Shown: in pieces, positions 13,776 to 26,300 of the stretch | Layout of the letters: each line of letters starts with the position of its first letter | Numbering within the stretch: the stretch's first letter is position 1 | NCBI GenBank assembly: GCA_013365365.1 | Contig: JABVXU010000379.1 | Span: 1-52,799, forward strand | Source: Cruorifilaria tuberocauda | Taxonomy: Eukaryota; Nematoda; Chromadorea; Rhabditida; Onchocercidae | Direction: 5' to 3' | Length of the DNA stretch: 52,799 bases | Notes under the pieces: generated by a model | The model's input: the letters and a program-made list of their open reading frames with translations, nothing else | Databases searched by the model: none | What the model was told of the DNA's origin: nothing | Translations under genes and position numbers: made by a program

Positions 13776-13846
13776 ATTTTTTCCGGTTACGGAATAAACG
13801 GATTCCTTTATTCTGGGCGACCGGTTATTCTGTAACCGAAAAAATG
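13776..13846. repeat. Fold-back element (inverted repeat, about 21-bp arms)
   Basis: The left arm TTTTTTCCGGTTACGGAATA is complementary, with one bulge and one mismatch, to the right arm ending CTGTAACCGAAAAAAT. The loop is GC-rich for this region. A second internal pairing (GAATAAA at 13792-13798 with TTTATTC at 13807-13813) competes with the outer stem. It could be a MITE remnant or a structured RNA; no target-site duplication is evident. Confidence 0.6.
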
Positions 13847-15669
13847 ATTAATTAATAATTCTGATAAAAAATTGATATTTTATTTACGATTGTTTAGGTT
13901 GATCAATTTGTATTTATCTAAAATTAAATTAATAATTGGAAATTATGAATTTTAAATATATTATTTACAGAAGTATGATCAGAATTATTAATTAATTAAT
14001 TAAAAATACGATACAAATACTTATTGATAAAATCAATCCTTATATAAATGAAATTTTTATCATTCGAAGATCGTTTAGTGATTTATCAAAATCAATTTGA
14101 AACTTTGCTAAAACTTTTATCTTTGTCAATAAGTATCGAATAAGTAAAAGTAAGAAGATTATTTCTCAAATTAAAATTAAATAAGTTATACGTAAGTATA
14201 TTAAAGTATATTTTTTAATATAATAAGTATATTAATAAATATAAGTATAATAATAAAATAATATAATAAAATATAATTAATATAATAAGTATATTAAATA
14301 AATTAAAATTATTTACTTTTCGTTAGAAATACTTTTGTAACTTTTGCAAAGTAAAATTGTCAAGTAGTATCAAATTAGCTTTGAGATATTTAATTGAATT
14401 TCCATCAGCAATTTTCAGTTTCAACGATGCAAGTGAAAATTTTATTTATTTATTTATTTTTTGACAATTAAAACTTTTTCAAATTTCAAAAATGTAATTG
14501 TTGTAATAATTACAATAATTACACTTTTGAATTTTGCAAAAATTGATAAATTGATAAAATTGATAAGATTTAGATTAATGGAAAAAACCCAGTTGATAGA
14601 AAAAATTATTTCATTGATAGACTGATAACATCTTTTCGAAGTAATTAATTTTTACTGTTCCCATTGATATCTTGAAGAATAAATAATTCCGTGAAAGTTT
14701 TTTCTTTTTTTTTAAATTCTTGATTAAAATTTTTAAATTCTTGATTAAATAATGACTCATAACGCTAACACTAATATCATACAATTGAAGCGATGATAAC
14801 AATTTAAATTATCAGTTGTTATTTACTAAATATGCAAGTATATCAGTTATATTGTTTTTACGAATTTCTTTAAACACTTCTTTCAAGGTTAAATTTAATA
14901 ATTGAAATAATTGTTGTGTTTTTTTCTCCTTTTATCAATTCTGTTATCAATTCTATCAATTCTACCACAATATGAAATCGTTGTTTTATAGTTGTAATGT
15001 AATTTTATTGTAAGCATCAATAAATTATCTTCTTATTCAGATTTATTCTTTTTTTTTTACAAATTTTTATTTAAAGAAAAAAAAAAGTGAGTAAATAATT
15101 TGAAAGAGTAAATGCAAGTTATATCGTTAAGTGATAAATTAATTCATTCGTTTGATATTTGTTTTCAATTCCGAACAGGTTATTCGATAAGAGTGCAAGA
15201 GTGCGAAATGTATTTTATCATGAATGAAATGATAATTAAAAATACAAAAATAGCATGTTACTGATAACCACATGTTACTGATAATTTGAATAAGTAATTT
15301 AAAAGTATGATTTTAGATATCTGAAGTCAATTTTTGCGCATATCAGATCTACTCGTCTGAATTCATTGAGAAAGGCATTTTTTTTTCAGTTATAAGTATC
15401 AAATAAATATAAACTACAATTTCGACAATACTAATAAAATTATGATAAAATTGACTAATTTAATTTCATTCTTAAAAAAAAAGTTATGATTTAATAAATT
15501 AATGTAACTCTTATTGTTTTTCTCTTTGATATGAAATTCAATCAATAAAATAATTTAAATAATATAATCAAATATCATTTAAAATCAATAAAGTAATTGA
15601 AATAATATAATCAATAATATAATATAATCAAAATATTAAATATCAATAATCAAATAAAAACACGAAATG

Positions 15670-15724
15670 CACACACACACACAAACACACACACACACAC
15701 ACACACATACACACATACACACTC
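15670..15724. repeat. (CA)n microsatellite
   Basis: A run of AC dinucleotides with a few interruptions (ACAAAC, CATACAC). Confidence 0.95.
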
Positions 15725-16019
15725 ACATTCCTGATTTGTTGAAATGTATCGAAAATAATTCCATTTCAGATTAATTAATTTGCAATGTTCGCAAATGGAC
15801 GTTAGTAATTTAAAACTCAGGAAAAGTGCAAGTTAAAGGTACAAGTTAAACGGTGAAATCTTGAAATGAAAATAATTTCACAAAATTTAACAAGTAATTT
15901 TAAACTGATCTTGAATAGATTTAAATTTATCTTAAATATTTCAATACAGTAAATAAACAGTAAGCAAAATTTTAATACAATAAATAATGGAATTTAAGTG
16001 AAAATTTTCCCAAATGCTC

Positions 16020-16042
16020 CTCTCTCTCTCTCTCTCTCTCTA
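16020..16042. repeat. (CT)n microsatellite
   Basis: An uninterrupted CT run. Confidence 0.9.
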
Positions 16043-16724
16043 CAATTTTTTAAAATGTTTGAAATCTCAATTAATGTAAATCATCGAAAATGCAAATGAA
16101 GATGTTCATTGTATGGATAATCGCTTTTTGAGAATAGTTTTTATTCCTCTTTTATTTTTCCAGTCAGTAATTCACATGCCGAAATTTTTTGAAAATATTC
16201 CGATTTCATTACTATTATCAAAATTCATCATGATACGATGAATCAATCAATCGTTCAATCTTTTAAATAGTATATCAAAAGATTTTTTAATTCCTGAAAA
16301 TTCGGTAGATAACATGAACTCGGTAAAATAATCCTCTGGAAAAGAAAAAAAAATCAACAGAAATGATAATCAATAATCAATCATTACCGGAAAACTACCG
16401 GAAATAAAAGACTATTTGAGGTATTTTGAAGTGATTTAAAAAATTTTTAATTTCTTTATAAATCTTGCTAAAAATTACTTCTTACCTAAATTTGATATTG
16501 CTAATTTTCAATATTCATTTTTATTTAATTTTCGGTGAACATAATTCTCTGATTGATAAGCTTTCATTATTGCTAATACTTTTTAGGTTAATTAATTTGC
16601 ACATTTCTTAATGTTTCATTATTTCTTCTTCAATTACAAATTATTATTTGAATTATTAATTTTTTAAATTTATCATTTAAAATTCCTTCTGTATTATTAC
16701 TTTTTGTAGCATACTGTCACTTTA

Positions 16725-16975
16725 GTTTTACTGTTTATCTGTTCCAGATTCTATTATTACTTCAGGTTTACTGTCTATCTATTCCAGAATCTATCTGCTA
16801 CTTCAGTCTTACTCTTTATCTGTTCCAGAATCTACTGCTTATTGTTTATCTGTTCCAGAATCTATCTATTACTTCAGTTTTACTCTTTATCTGTACCAGA
16901 ATCTACTGCTTATTGTTTATATGTTCCTGAATCTATCTATCACTTCAGGTTTGCTGTTTATCTGTCCCGTTGAAC
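16725..16975. repeat. Minisatellite with TTCCAG and ACTTCAG motifs
   Basis: About five units of 40-60 bp, built from TTACTGTTTATCTGTTCCAG, AATCTAT and TACTTCAG. Each unit carries one or two plus-strand acceptor-like TTCCAG or TTCAG motifs, but no exon follows. Confidence 0.75.
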
Positions 16976-17272
16976 AGCAACATTGATCTGTTCGTAGCTA
17001 ACAATGTCTGGAAATAAATTTCATACCTCACTCTCCTCTCTCCTGGATTATTTCCTCGGAATGCAAACAAGAACATTTTTTTTTTTTATTTCCCTAAACA
17101 ATACTTTCTCGTTTATTGCTTCTAAGCTCTTTCCCTTCTTACTACTATTATTGTTATTACTGTCATTACAAAAGCTGTCGTGTAAAATTATCAAACACCC
17201 ACGCATATTAACAATAATCAATTTTGTGAAATTTGAAAAAAATCATTGAATCATTGAATAGTCATGGGAAAA

Positions 17273-17308
17273 AGAGAGAGAGAGAGAGAGAGGGAGAGAG
17301 GGAGAGAA
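17273..17308. repeat. (GA)n purine tract
   Basis: GAGAGA run with a few GGGAGA interruptions, followed by an A-rich tail. Confidence 0.9.
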
Positions 17309-17578
17309 AAAAAAAAGAACTGCTCATCAAACTATGCTATCAATATGCAAATAATTGATAATAATTGAAAGAAATGATAAAAAGGAAAATGGCACGAGGA
17401 AAATAATCTTTGATCAGAATCAATTGTAGAAATGTGTTATTAGAGAAATAGAAAATTCATGTAAAAATTGTATCGATGGAGAAAATTTGAGGGAACAGTG
17501 GAAAATTTTACCATAGGAAAGATTAACTGTAAGAATTATAAAATATTTCAAACTTTTTTGCTTTCTATAATAAAACTT

Positions 17579-17818
17579 AAATTAAATTACCATTACGGTA
17601 TATATTTTAAATCTAGCAGCTTCAATTGCCTTCAGTGAAATATTAGGTTATACTTACCTAAAATACCTGATATCATCGAATTCCATCTTTGCATTTTGAA
17701 ATTAAATTACCACTCCGGTATATATTTTAAATCTAGCAGCTTCAATTTCCTCCAGTGAAATATTAGGTTATACTTACCTGAAATACCTGATATCATCGAA
17801 TTCCATTTTTACATTCTA
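17579..17818. repeat. Tandem duplication of 120 bp
   Basis: Two adjacent copies, about 94 percent alike by eye, starting AAATTAAATTACC and including ATTAGGTTATACTTACCT. On the minus strand each copy contains an ATG, an open frame reading MEFDDIRYF, and a strong donor AGGTAAGTATAACC. It may be a duplicated small first exon, but joining it to the transporter's first exon puts a stop in frame, so it would have to be 5' UTR or chance. Confidence 0.8.
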
Positions 17819-18443
17819 TTGAAATTTTTACAGGAAATGCTTATATTGTACTTACTCGAAATAAATTCACTTATTGTGATTTAGCAGGCATACTAAGCTA
17901 AAGTAAAAATAATAAAAAAAAACTTTCAATAGTTTTTAAAAATTTATTTTTCAATCAAGCGGAGAATATAAATTACCGCATAAATTGCTAAAGGTATGAA
18001 ATTTCTTTCGCAAAGATTTATCGAAGAAAATACCGCAAAGATATTTTGCGAAAAACGCAGAAGCATATGATACTGAAAATCACTAAATGATTTTTAGCTT
18101 TCAAATCAGTCATACTTTTTAGTGTTGCATTAAAATTACTAATATATACTTGCTAAAGGAAATTAACAAGTAATTAATAAGTAATTTATATATCACTGTT
18201 ATATATATATATATATATCTTTTCAGGATGATTTAAAAATTTAGGAATTTTGAAACTTTCAGATTAAATCAATTTGAAAATAGTAATTCCAAATTATCGG
18301 ATTTCTGAAATTTTCGTTTTTTTTTTTTTGATTCACTTTTCTTTTTTTACTTTTTTGATTTACCTTTGATAAATTACAGGTATACGTTACGATAAGTTGC
18401 CTCTTTAAATTAAATTAATTACCTTTCGATACATCTTGATAAA

Positions 18444-18982
18444 TTATATCATTTTGAGTGCACATTTGGCTAATAGCCTACCGTTAAATTTCAATAGGTT
18501 ATTTATTTCACTTAATGGAAAGACTAAAGTATTTTTCCGGAACGCTTTCAATTTTTTCAACCTTCTTTGAACTCTAGATTGACGAAATTCCGATAAACGT
18601 ATGTTTTTCGGTTTTCCGTTTCGTTCATCACTCAAACAACCAATAATCATAATGACCTAGAAATCTATCACGATAGGTCAGTGACCTTATGACAGCCAAA
18701 ACGACACATTATCTCATCAGTTCCCACAATTATAATAATAGTCCTGAGTTCAACTACTTGGTACATATGTATTGTATGTGTTTCACGATCTTAGGCAAGC
18801 TAAATAGTACGATCTGAAAAGGTTATGATTAACTTTACAGTTAACTTACTTATCGATGAAGATATCAAATTTTCATCAAATGCAAACTGATCTGAATCAA
18901 TCGATTGAATCAGAATAGAAATTTGTATTAATGAAATATAAACATTCAAAAACTTTAATCTTACAAATTGAAATAGTATCAT
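18444..18982 (-). CDS. Candidate small secreted or membrane protein (weak)
   Basis: Proposed exons 18982..18839 and 18656..18444, 118 aa. Exon 1 starts with a hydrophobic stretch resembling a signal peptide or anchor (MILFQFVRLKF followed by VYISLIQISILIQS). Exon 2, after the acceptor ATTTCTAG, is clearly richer in G+C than its surroundings and encodes a basic segment (QSRVQRRLKKLKAF), ending in TAA. The phase-compatible donor is ACT|GTAAAG; the stronger nearby GTAAGT donor would put exon 2 out of frame. I do not recognise the protein. Either exon could be real without the other, or a middle exon may be missing. Confidence 0.3.
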
Positions 18983-19369
18983 TGTTTTTGTTTAGTGTCA
19001 CATGCATGATACGTCATGCAACGTCGGTACGTCATATACGTATGGGTACACTGAAAACTTTTTTTTAAGCATTTTAAAATTTACCGTTTTAAAAACGTGT
19101 ATATATGAAGGACATTTTATATTGAGGAATTTAAGAATGTTTCGAGATAAGGCCTTTTAGATGTTAATCTACCATTGTTGACATACTTTTTGCACTGATA
19201 GGGCCAACGACCATCAAATCACATCTATATCTCTTCCACTCTTCGATGCAACAACAATTTTCTCCTTAAAATACTTTATCATTTTTAGTTACTAATTTTT
19301 ATTTAATAATTTTTCATACTTACAAAGTACCACAAACAAGTCATTCATTCAATTTCAAATATGATTTTA

Positions 19370-19890
19370 TATAAATTACTTAGTGATTTAGTTAGTGTCA
19401 ATAGAGTAAATTAATTTGTGATTTTGTGAATTAGTAATACAATAGAAGAGTATAAATTACTTAATCATTACTTGGTGAATTAGTAGTACAAAATATGAGT
19501 ATAAATTACTTATTGATTTTCTGAATTAGTAATACAATAGAAGAGTATAAGTTACTTACTGATTACTTAGTCAATTAGCAATACAAGTGTGTTAAAATCT
19601 GATTTCATAACAGAAGCATTTATGCTTTTCCTCTTTACAGGAATTAATACAAATTTTTAATCTGAGGAATTTGATAGTAATACAATTTAAGAGTATAAAT
19701 TACTTAGTGATCCTGTCAATAGAGTATAAATTACTTAGTGATTTTGTGAATTAGTAATATAATATAAGAGTATAAATTACTTAGTGATTACTTAGTCAAT
19801 TAGCAATATAAGCGTGTCAAAATTTGATCTCATGTAACAGAAGCATTTGTGCTTTTCCTCTTTACAATAATTAATACGAAATTTCAATCT
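19370..19890. repeat. Compound repeat upstream of zyg-9
   Basis: A short motif, AGAGTATAAATTACTTAGTGA followed by TTTTGTGAATTAGTAATAC, recurs about six times. A larger block (from TCAATTAGCAATACAAG to CTTTTCCTCTTTACA) occurs twice, about 240 bp apart, giving a higher-order duplication. Confidence 0.75.
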
Positions 19891-20318
19891 AAGTAATTTG
19901 AAGGAATTTAAAACTGAAATCTAAAGTAATCCTACAAGTAATTCTGCTAGAAAATTTGTGGAAACGGAAGATTTCTCGAGAAATAAGCATGTCTAAGTGA
20001 TAAAATCTTGCAAATAATCTCTTACAAAGTACCACAAAACGAGTTATTTCTTAACATTAAGTATCTCTAAGTTTCTTTTCCTTCTTCTTTCTCTTCCCCG
20101 TTCCTCTCAATTTCCAATATATCTTGCTCTTCCTTAAAATCAAAAAATGAAACTTGAAATGTTTATAGAATTGAACCATTCCACCGGGAGACAGAAGAGC
20201 TTCATTTTAATTATCTTTTAACGCTTTCTTTTTCTTTCATAAATGGTTGTTTGGTATCAGCGGATGTTTGCGTTTGCATGAGTGATAATAATGATATAGT
20301 AGTGATAAGAAGCGCTGT

Positions 20319-20328
20319 TATCTTTCAG
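20319..20328 (+). promoter_or_regulatory. Likely trans-splice acceptor of zyg-9
   Basis: TTATCTTTCAG lies 8 bases before the ATG at 20337, with no upstream coding exon. In nematodes this layout is typical of a spliced-leader acceptor; a cis-spliced 5' UTR exon is the alternative. Confidence 0.6.
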
Positions 20329-20336
20329 GAACTATT

Positions 20337-23300
20337 ATGGATGATTGGAGTTTGTTAAGTGAGGTTTGTTTACTTTTCATTCTATCTTTAATGAAAGTAT
20401 TTGAGATTTTTTTTCCGTATTTCAAGTTAAATTGTAGTTTAGGACAATTTCAAAATATAATTGTTGTAGAGTTATCAGATTTCTAGTAACCGATATTCTA
20501 AGGAATACGAAAAGAAATATGCATGTGTTAGTTTACGTTGATATTGCAATAATTGCAATATTGGTGCAATAAACAGAACATTGACATAAGCTTTAAAAAA
20601 AGTAAAAACAAATAGAAGAAGTAGACACATTGTAATTTTGGTTAAGAAAGTTGAATTTGCTAATTCAAGAGATGACTTTTAATTAAAACTGATGAATATG
20701 AGTTTGTTAGCCAAGGCGCTAGGGAATCAGATATTTTTCATGAAAGTTTTTGAATTCGGGATTCACAGACAAATAAATTATTTGAGTTTGTCTGAACAGC
20801 TCTGGTTGAAGTGTGGTACAGTTAAGTGAAACTCAAAAAATTATTTGTCTGTGAATCTCGAGCTTAAAAAGATTCCTAAAGTTGTTTCATTCAAATTAGA
20901 CGATTGCATTAAAATTACCTTTTTAGGCAAATGTATTAGCGAAATTGCCGGAACAGTTCAATGAATGGTTGGAGTCAAAAAAATGGACAGAGAGACGAGA
21001 TGCTCTTCAGGCATTATTAAATGAGATGGCGAAAACTCCTCGGCTTGATACGAAAGTTGATTATTTCGGCATAACGCAAAGCTTACGAAATGTGAATTTT
21101 CATGATTTTCAGTCATAGTGATGTTTTATAGAAACTTCATAGTGATTATTCATAGAATATATTTTTCAATATTTTAAAAGTAGGAGAGATTGAAGATAGG
21201 GTAAAGAAATTTAGCGAATGTTAAAAGTTTTGTTCGAAATTCCTAGTGAATTTCTATTGAAGGTAGTTCTGTTGTCTCATTTATATTCATAAGTGGAAAA
21301 AAATTCAATTTATTACTAAAATTTATTTCAAAAGGTATGAAATTTCTCAGGTTCTTGCAAAAGATGCGAATATTAATGTATGTGCTCTCGCAGCGAAATG
21401 TATCACAGGTCTGGCAAACGGTCTTCGAGCAAAGTTTGCACAGTTTGCTACATTGGTATTATTTTCGCTATAAATTAACTTCTTTACCCATTTATTCATT
21501 TTAAATTAAATTTTCTATATATTCTTTTTTTGAATATTCAAGAAGGATAGAAGGCATTAACTTTAGTAGTACAGTACTATAGATATTGTATTCTGTTCTT
21601 TTCTAAGTGATATGATTATGGTGATTTATAAATTTAAGCAGGACAATAGAAAAGACCATAATGGTGTGGTAACACGAAGATAGTATAAATATTGCAGTGA
21701 TTGCTGTTTGTTATGGGGTATTAAGTATAAGTGCAATAAATCGTTATAAATGTTATTGCATTGATTCAATTCTGCTAATTAAACTGTTGTATCGCTTACT
21801 ACAGCAAGTTAATTTATAGCATTTTTTTCAGTATATCTCAGTCATTTTCGAACGCTTCAAAGAAAAGAAGCCAGTATTGCGTGATCCTCTAATTGAATGT
21901 GTTGATGCGATAGCACTCACAGTAAGTTCAAACTTTTCAGTCATAATTTAAAGTCATAATCCTAGTGATTTATAATCTTTGTGAATTTTCTTCTTATTAT
22001 ATAGGTCAATTTGGATATGCTGGTTGATGATCTGTGTAGCTGTTTCGATAAGCCAAATCCGCAAATCAAACTGCAAGCATGCAATTTCATCTATCGAGTG
22101 ATGAAGAATCATAGTCAAACATCTGCACCCAAAAAAACCATTAAAGCTGTGACACCGATTTTGGTTAAGGTAGAATTTATGCTGTTTAGTTTTCATGAAT
22201 AATTTATAAAAGATACTTCAGAAATTGTGTGACCGAAATTAACTTCCAGTTTACGGCCGATCCAGATTCAGAAGTACGAGAAGCAGCATGCATTGCTCTT
22301 GGATCGATTATGCGTCTAACAGGCGATAAAATGATGAACACATTCTTAGGAAATTTGCAAGAGGATAAAATCAAGATGAAAAAGGTTTGATATTTTTTGG
22401 ATTTTTGTAGTCCTTGGAAGATTTTTCACAGATGACGGACTTCGGCTATGATCATTTTTAATTATAATAAATTATTAAGTTTTGCATTATAAATCTTTAG
22501 GTTGCATACGTTTTGTCGTTGTCCGTGTTTATTAGAACAGTGTTAACCAGTAAACTGATTCTTAATTATTCCAAGTCTTACCAGTAATCGTTATTCAATT
22601 ACTAGTAGGAAGAGCGCCACAAATTTAGTTTCTATATTCTCAAAAGGTAATTCTTAATATTGCAGTAGTGATGTAATCAAGCGTATATTGATATGGCGGA
22701 AATTTCGAATTTATAGCAGAAAAAAATTAATTTTATTTTCGCTGCAGACACATGGGAATTGAAGATACGAGGACTCTAGTTGTGCACAGAACTTTCATAT
22801 CTTTCATTTGATTACATTCTTTTAAAGATATGCGATAGTAGAGATCAAGCTACCACCGATTATAATGAAGAATCGAAACGAAAACAAGATTCGATACCCT
22901 CTGGAAGCGTTATAGTTCCAAGTGCAGACGTTATTGTTGTTGGTCCTACAGTTACAGGTACTAAAAATATTACAAAATATATATTCCATATTTATAATGT
23001 GTAATAAATTATATAATATATATTTAAAATATATATTTGTCATTTTAATAGGTACCGAATTAGCTGCGCAAGAAATTGATCCTTGGGATATGTTGGATCC
23101 TGTAGATGTACTTGCAAAGTTGCCAGGAAATTTTATGGAAAGTATTGATTCGAAAAAATGGGTAGATCGGAGAGATGCATTACAATCATTGCTTGCTCTT
23201 TGCACTGAGAATCCGAGGCTCTGTCCGAAAGCTAATTATGGAGAATATGTAGCTTTGCTGAAGAAGGTAACGAAATTTCAGTAAACTTTGTTAAACAAAA

Positions 23301-26300
23301 AAGTTTTATTTTTAGGCATTAAAAGAGATAATATTGAATTTTCTGAATTACATGAAGTACTGCAGCATTTATTGTTTTTTTCTGCATAGTTCCTTTACGT
23401 ATTTTTTGAATCTCTATATTTTTTGTTAGATGAAATTCATGTAAAATTGAATTTTAAAATATTTTATTAAGATTTTGGAAAAAGATGCAAATATCAATGT
23501 TTGTGCCCTGGCAGCTCGATGTCTAACAGCATTTGCAACGGGTTTACGTAAAAAATTTGCGCAGTATGCAACCATGGTTGCACCGGCTATATTTGAAAAA
23601 TTCAAAGAAAAAAAGCCGGTTTTGAGGGATCCACTTATTGATTGCATTGATGCTGTTGCTGCTTCGGTTAGTTTCGGATTGTAATTAAGTATTTCAGAGC
23701 TGAATAACCTTTTGTGATAAATAATCGAACTTTAATTTCGTTTGCATGTTTAGATCACTCTGGAAGCGTTAGCTGAAGATATCCAAACAGCTCTTGATAA
23801 GCAAAATCCTAATATCAAAATTCAAACGAATCTTTTCCTTTATCGAGTTTTCAAAAGACATAATCCACAAACTGTCCCTAAGAAAGTTTTGAAATTACTC
23901 GCTCCAACAATCGTGAAACTCACTGGTGATTCGGATCCTGAAGTACGTGATGCTTCATATGCTGCATTAGGTGCCGCTATGAAAGCTGTTGGTGAGAAGT
24001 CATGTATGGTTTTACTTGCCGATATTGCGGAAGATAAAGTGAAAATAACGAAAGTATGTTTTAGTTTCAGTTAAAAATTCTTTTTTTATTCATTTCTAAT
24101 TAATATTTTTCATTCAGTATCACTTCACTACTGATTTTTAGAAATGACAACAAAAAATTTATCTTTATCCTCACATGACGCCATAATACTTTAGAAATGA
24201 AAGTTGAAATATAGATGTAATGCTTCAGAAATAAAAGTTAGAGTATAGAATGCAGATACTTAAACGAAATTATTCTTCATCATTCCATTATTGGTATTTA
24301 ATAAAAGAAATTTACAGATCAAAGATTTCTGTGAAAAAGCAGTTCAAGAAGCTGGTACGGATGTTGTCTCAATTATGGTACAAAGCATACATAAAAGCAA
24401 TGTTAGTCTTTCATTTATGTGCATTATCACATTTATATAATATAATAAAGATGGAAACCGAAACTTTCTGGATATTTAGTTAATTGCGACTGCTGCTATC
24501 ATCACGTAGTGTTATCAACAGTTTATTGCCCGAAAAGGCTTATTACATCAATTTTTTAACTATTTGCTCCCATTCACCTTCTAGATAATTAAATTTTATT
24601 TATCAGCGAATGAATCAATTAGTGAAAATGTTGTAGATTTAGTCCGGCTTGAAATGCTGCATTTTTTCGGAATTCTGCTATCTGCTTTCCCACAAATCGC
24701 AAATGCTTTAATTCCTTTTTTCCGAAAAATTCCTTTTTTTGTCTGGTGTTTTTGTTGTGCTTTGAAAGTTTCCTTTTCATTTCGGGTTTTGAATGTGATA
24801 TTTTGATTTGCTACCGCCTTCTGATGTTGTGGTGATTACTGTGTTTTATGTTTCTTTTGTTTTACGGTGAATGCCATTTAGCCTGAAAATGGAGCAGGCG
24901 CTGGAAACGCTAATTCGAATTCCACTTCAGTAAGTTGCTTTCTTCTGCATTTTTATTCCATTTTAAATTTTATAAAAGACGAAAAGTTTGTTACTAAAAG
25001 TTTCTGGAAGCTTAAGCTTCCTTATTAGAAACTTTCTTTAGTTTCATTTTATGCTTAGGATTGGTATTTCCGTAGGATGACTCCCAGTGTTTCATCTAGC
25101 ACATTTCTAAAATGGTACTGTTATACGTGAAAATTGGCTAAAACTTGGTCTGTTTCTAAATAAGATAAGAAAGAACCTAAAGATTTAAGCACATCATGAA
25201 TGTTAAAATATATATTAAATGTTTGGTGGCAGAACTACTTTAATCTTCTTTTGGCTTCTGTAATTGGCTGGTGATAACTGTTATCCTTCATTTTCTGCAA
25301 AAAACATTAGTCTTATTGAGTGACTTGTTCAATTTTGTACTTTTGCATGCTCGTCATTTTGTAACGGTAGTAGTGATTCTGAAATGTCATTTTTCATTTG
25401 TGTAAGTTGCAACAATCTGTTGTATCAAGCAAATTTTCAATATTGAGCTACTGATTTATTGCAGTTTTTATAAATAATTTTCGAATATTTCATTTATATA
25501 AAATTAAATTGTTCTTAGCCTCTGAAACCGCCAGCACCAGGTGTAGGAAATTCAAATGTTGGTGGGAAAGCACGTTCAAAGGAAACCACAAAAGAGGACA
25601 ACGCGGAAGAGAAACCGTCAAAATCATCTAAGAAAGAATTGGAAGCTATAAAGGTCTATTTCAATTGAAATCTTTTTAAACGTTAATATATTACTTTTAC
25701 TTCATTTTTTACTCTTCCAGATAATATCAATATTGTAATATACGACTACGGAAAAATGTTCGATTAATTTTTAGGAACCTGAAGAATCAACTAAGACAAA
25801 GGACGAGTTTTTGGTGATTAACAAAGATAAAGGAATCAGGTTAAAAGATGAAAGAAACCTACGGGCATGTTTTTTCATTTTTGAAATTATCTTATTTTTT
25901 ACATACTTTGTTTTTATTTTTTTCAAAGTGCTAAGCAACTCATGGAAAGGCATTTAGGTAACAAAGCTTTTATTAAGCAGTTTCAGGTTCTTAAATGGAA
26001 TTTTGATCAACCTGGTTATGAGCATATCGAACAACTAAAAACATTACTAGGTAATGTCACGCAAGCATCTTTATTAACGTTTCTGTTTAATAAGGATTTC
26101 AAACAGCAGCTCAAGGGAATCGACATCCTGCAATCGGTAGGTCAATTCATTTATCCTATTTTTTTGGAGGCTTTTAATACAAATATAATAAGAAACATGC
26201 ATCCCAAATATGCTGAAACGTAAAATGAATTTTGATCTCTCAAATCCAATGATTTTTTTTCAAATGATTATTAATGAAAAAGATAAAAGTTATTGAATAT

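Larger units (their letters stand above)
10206..18443. other. Roughly 8 kb gene desert rich in tandem repeats
   Basis: I see no exon chain supported by phase and splice sites on either strand. The interval contains several minisatellites, microsatellites and a fold-back element, listed separately, in very AT-rich sequence. It would include the upstream region of the transporter gene. Long open frames here, such as 17004-17249, are homopolymer-driven. Confidence 0.6.
18983..20336. other. Intergenic region upstream of zyg-9
   Basis: No gene seen. It contains a TACGTCATGCAACGTC-like cluster of ACGTC and CATGCATGATACGTCATGCA near 18998-19045, the tandem repeat at 19370-19890, and the likely zyg-9 promoter just before the trans-splice acceptor. 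Confidence 0.6.

Noticed and set aside
17004..17249. 81-aa plus-strand open frame rich in Phe, Leu and Ser
   Set aside because: Driven by T runs and CTA/TTA tracts, no splice context, no relation to neighbours.
22822..23205. 127-aa minus-strand frame
   Set aside because: Shadow of zyg-9 exons 7 and 8 and the intron between them.
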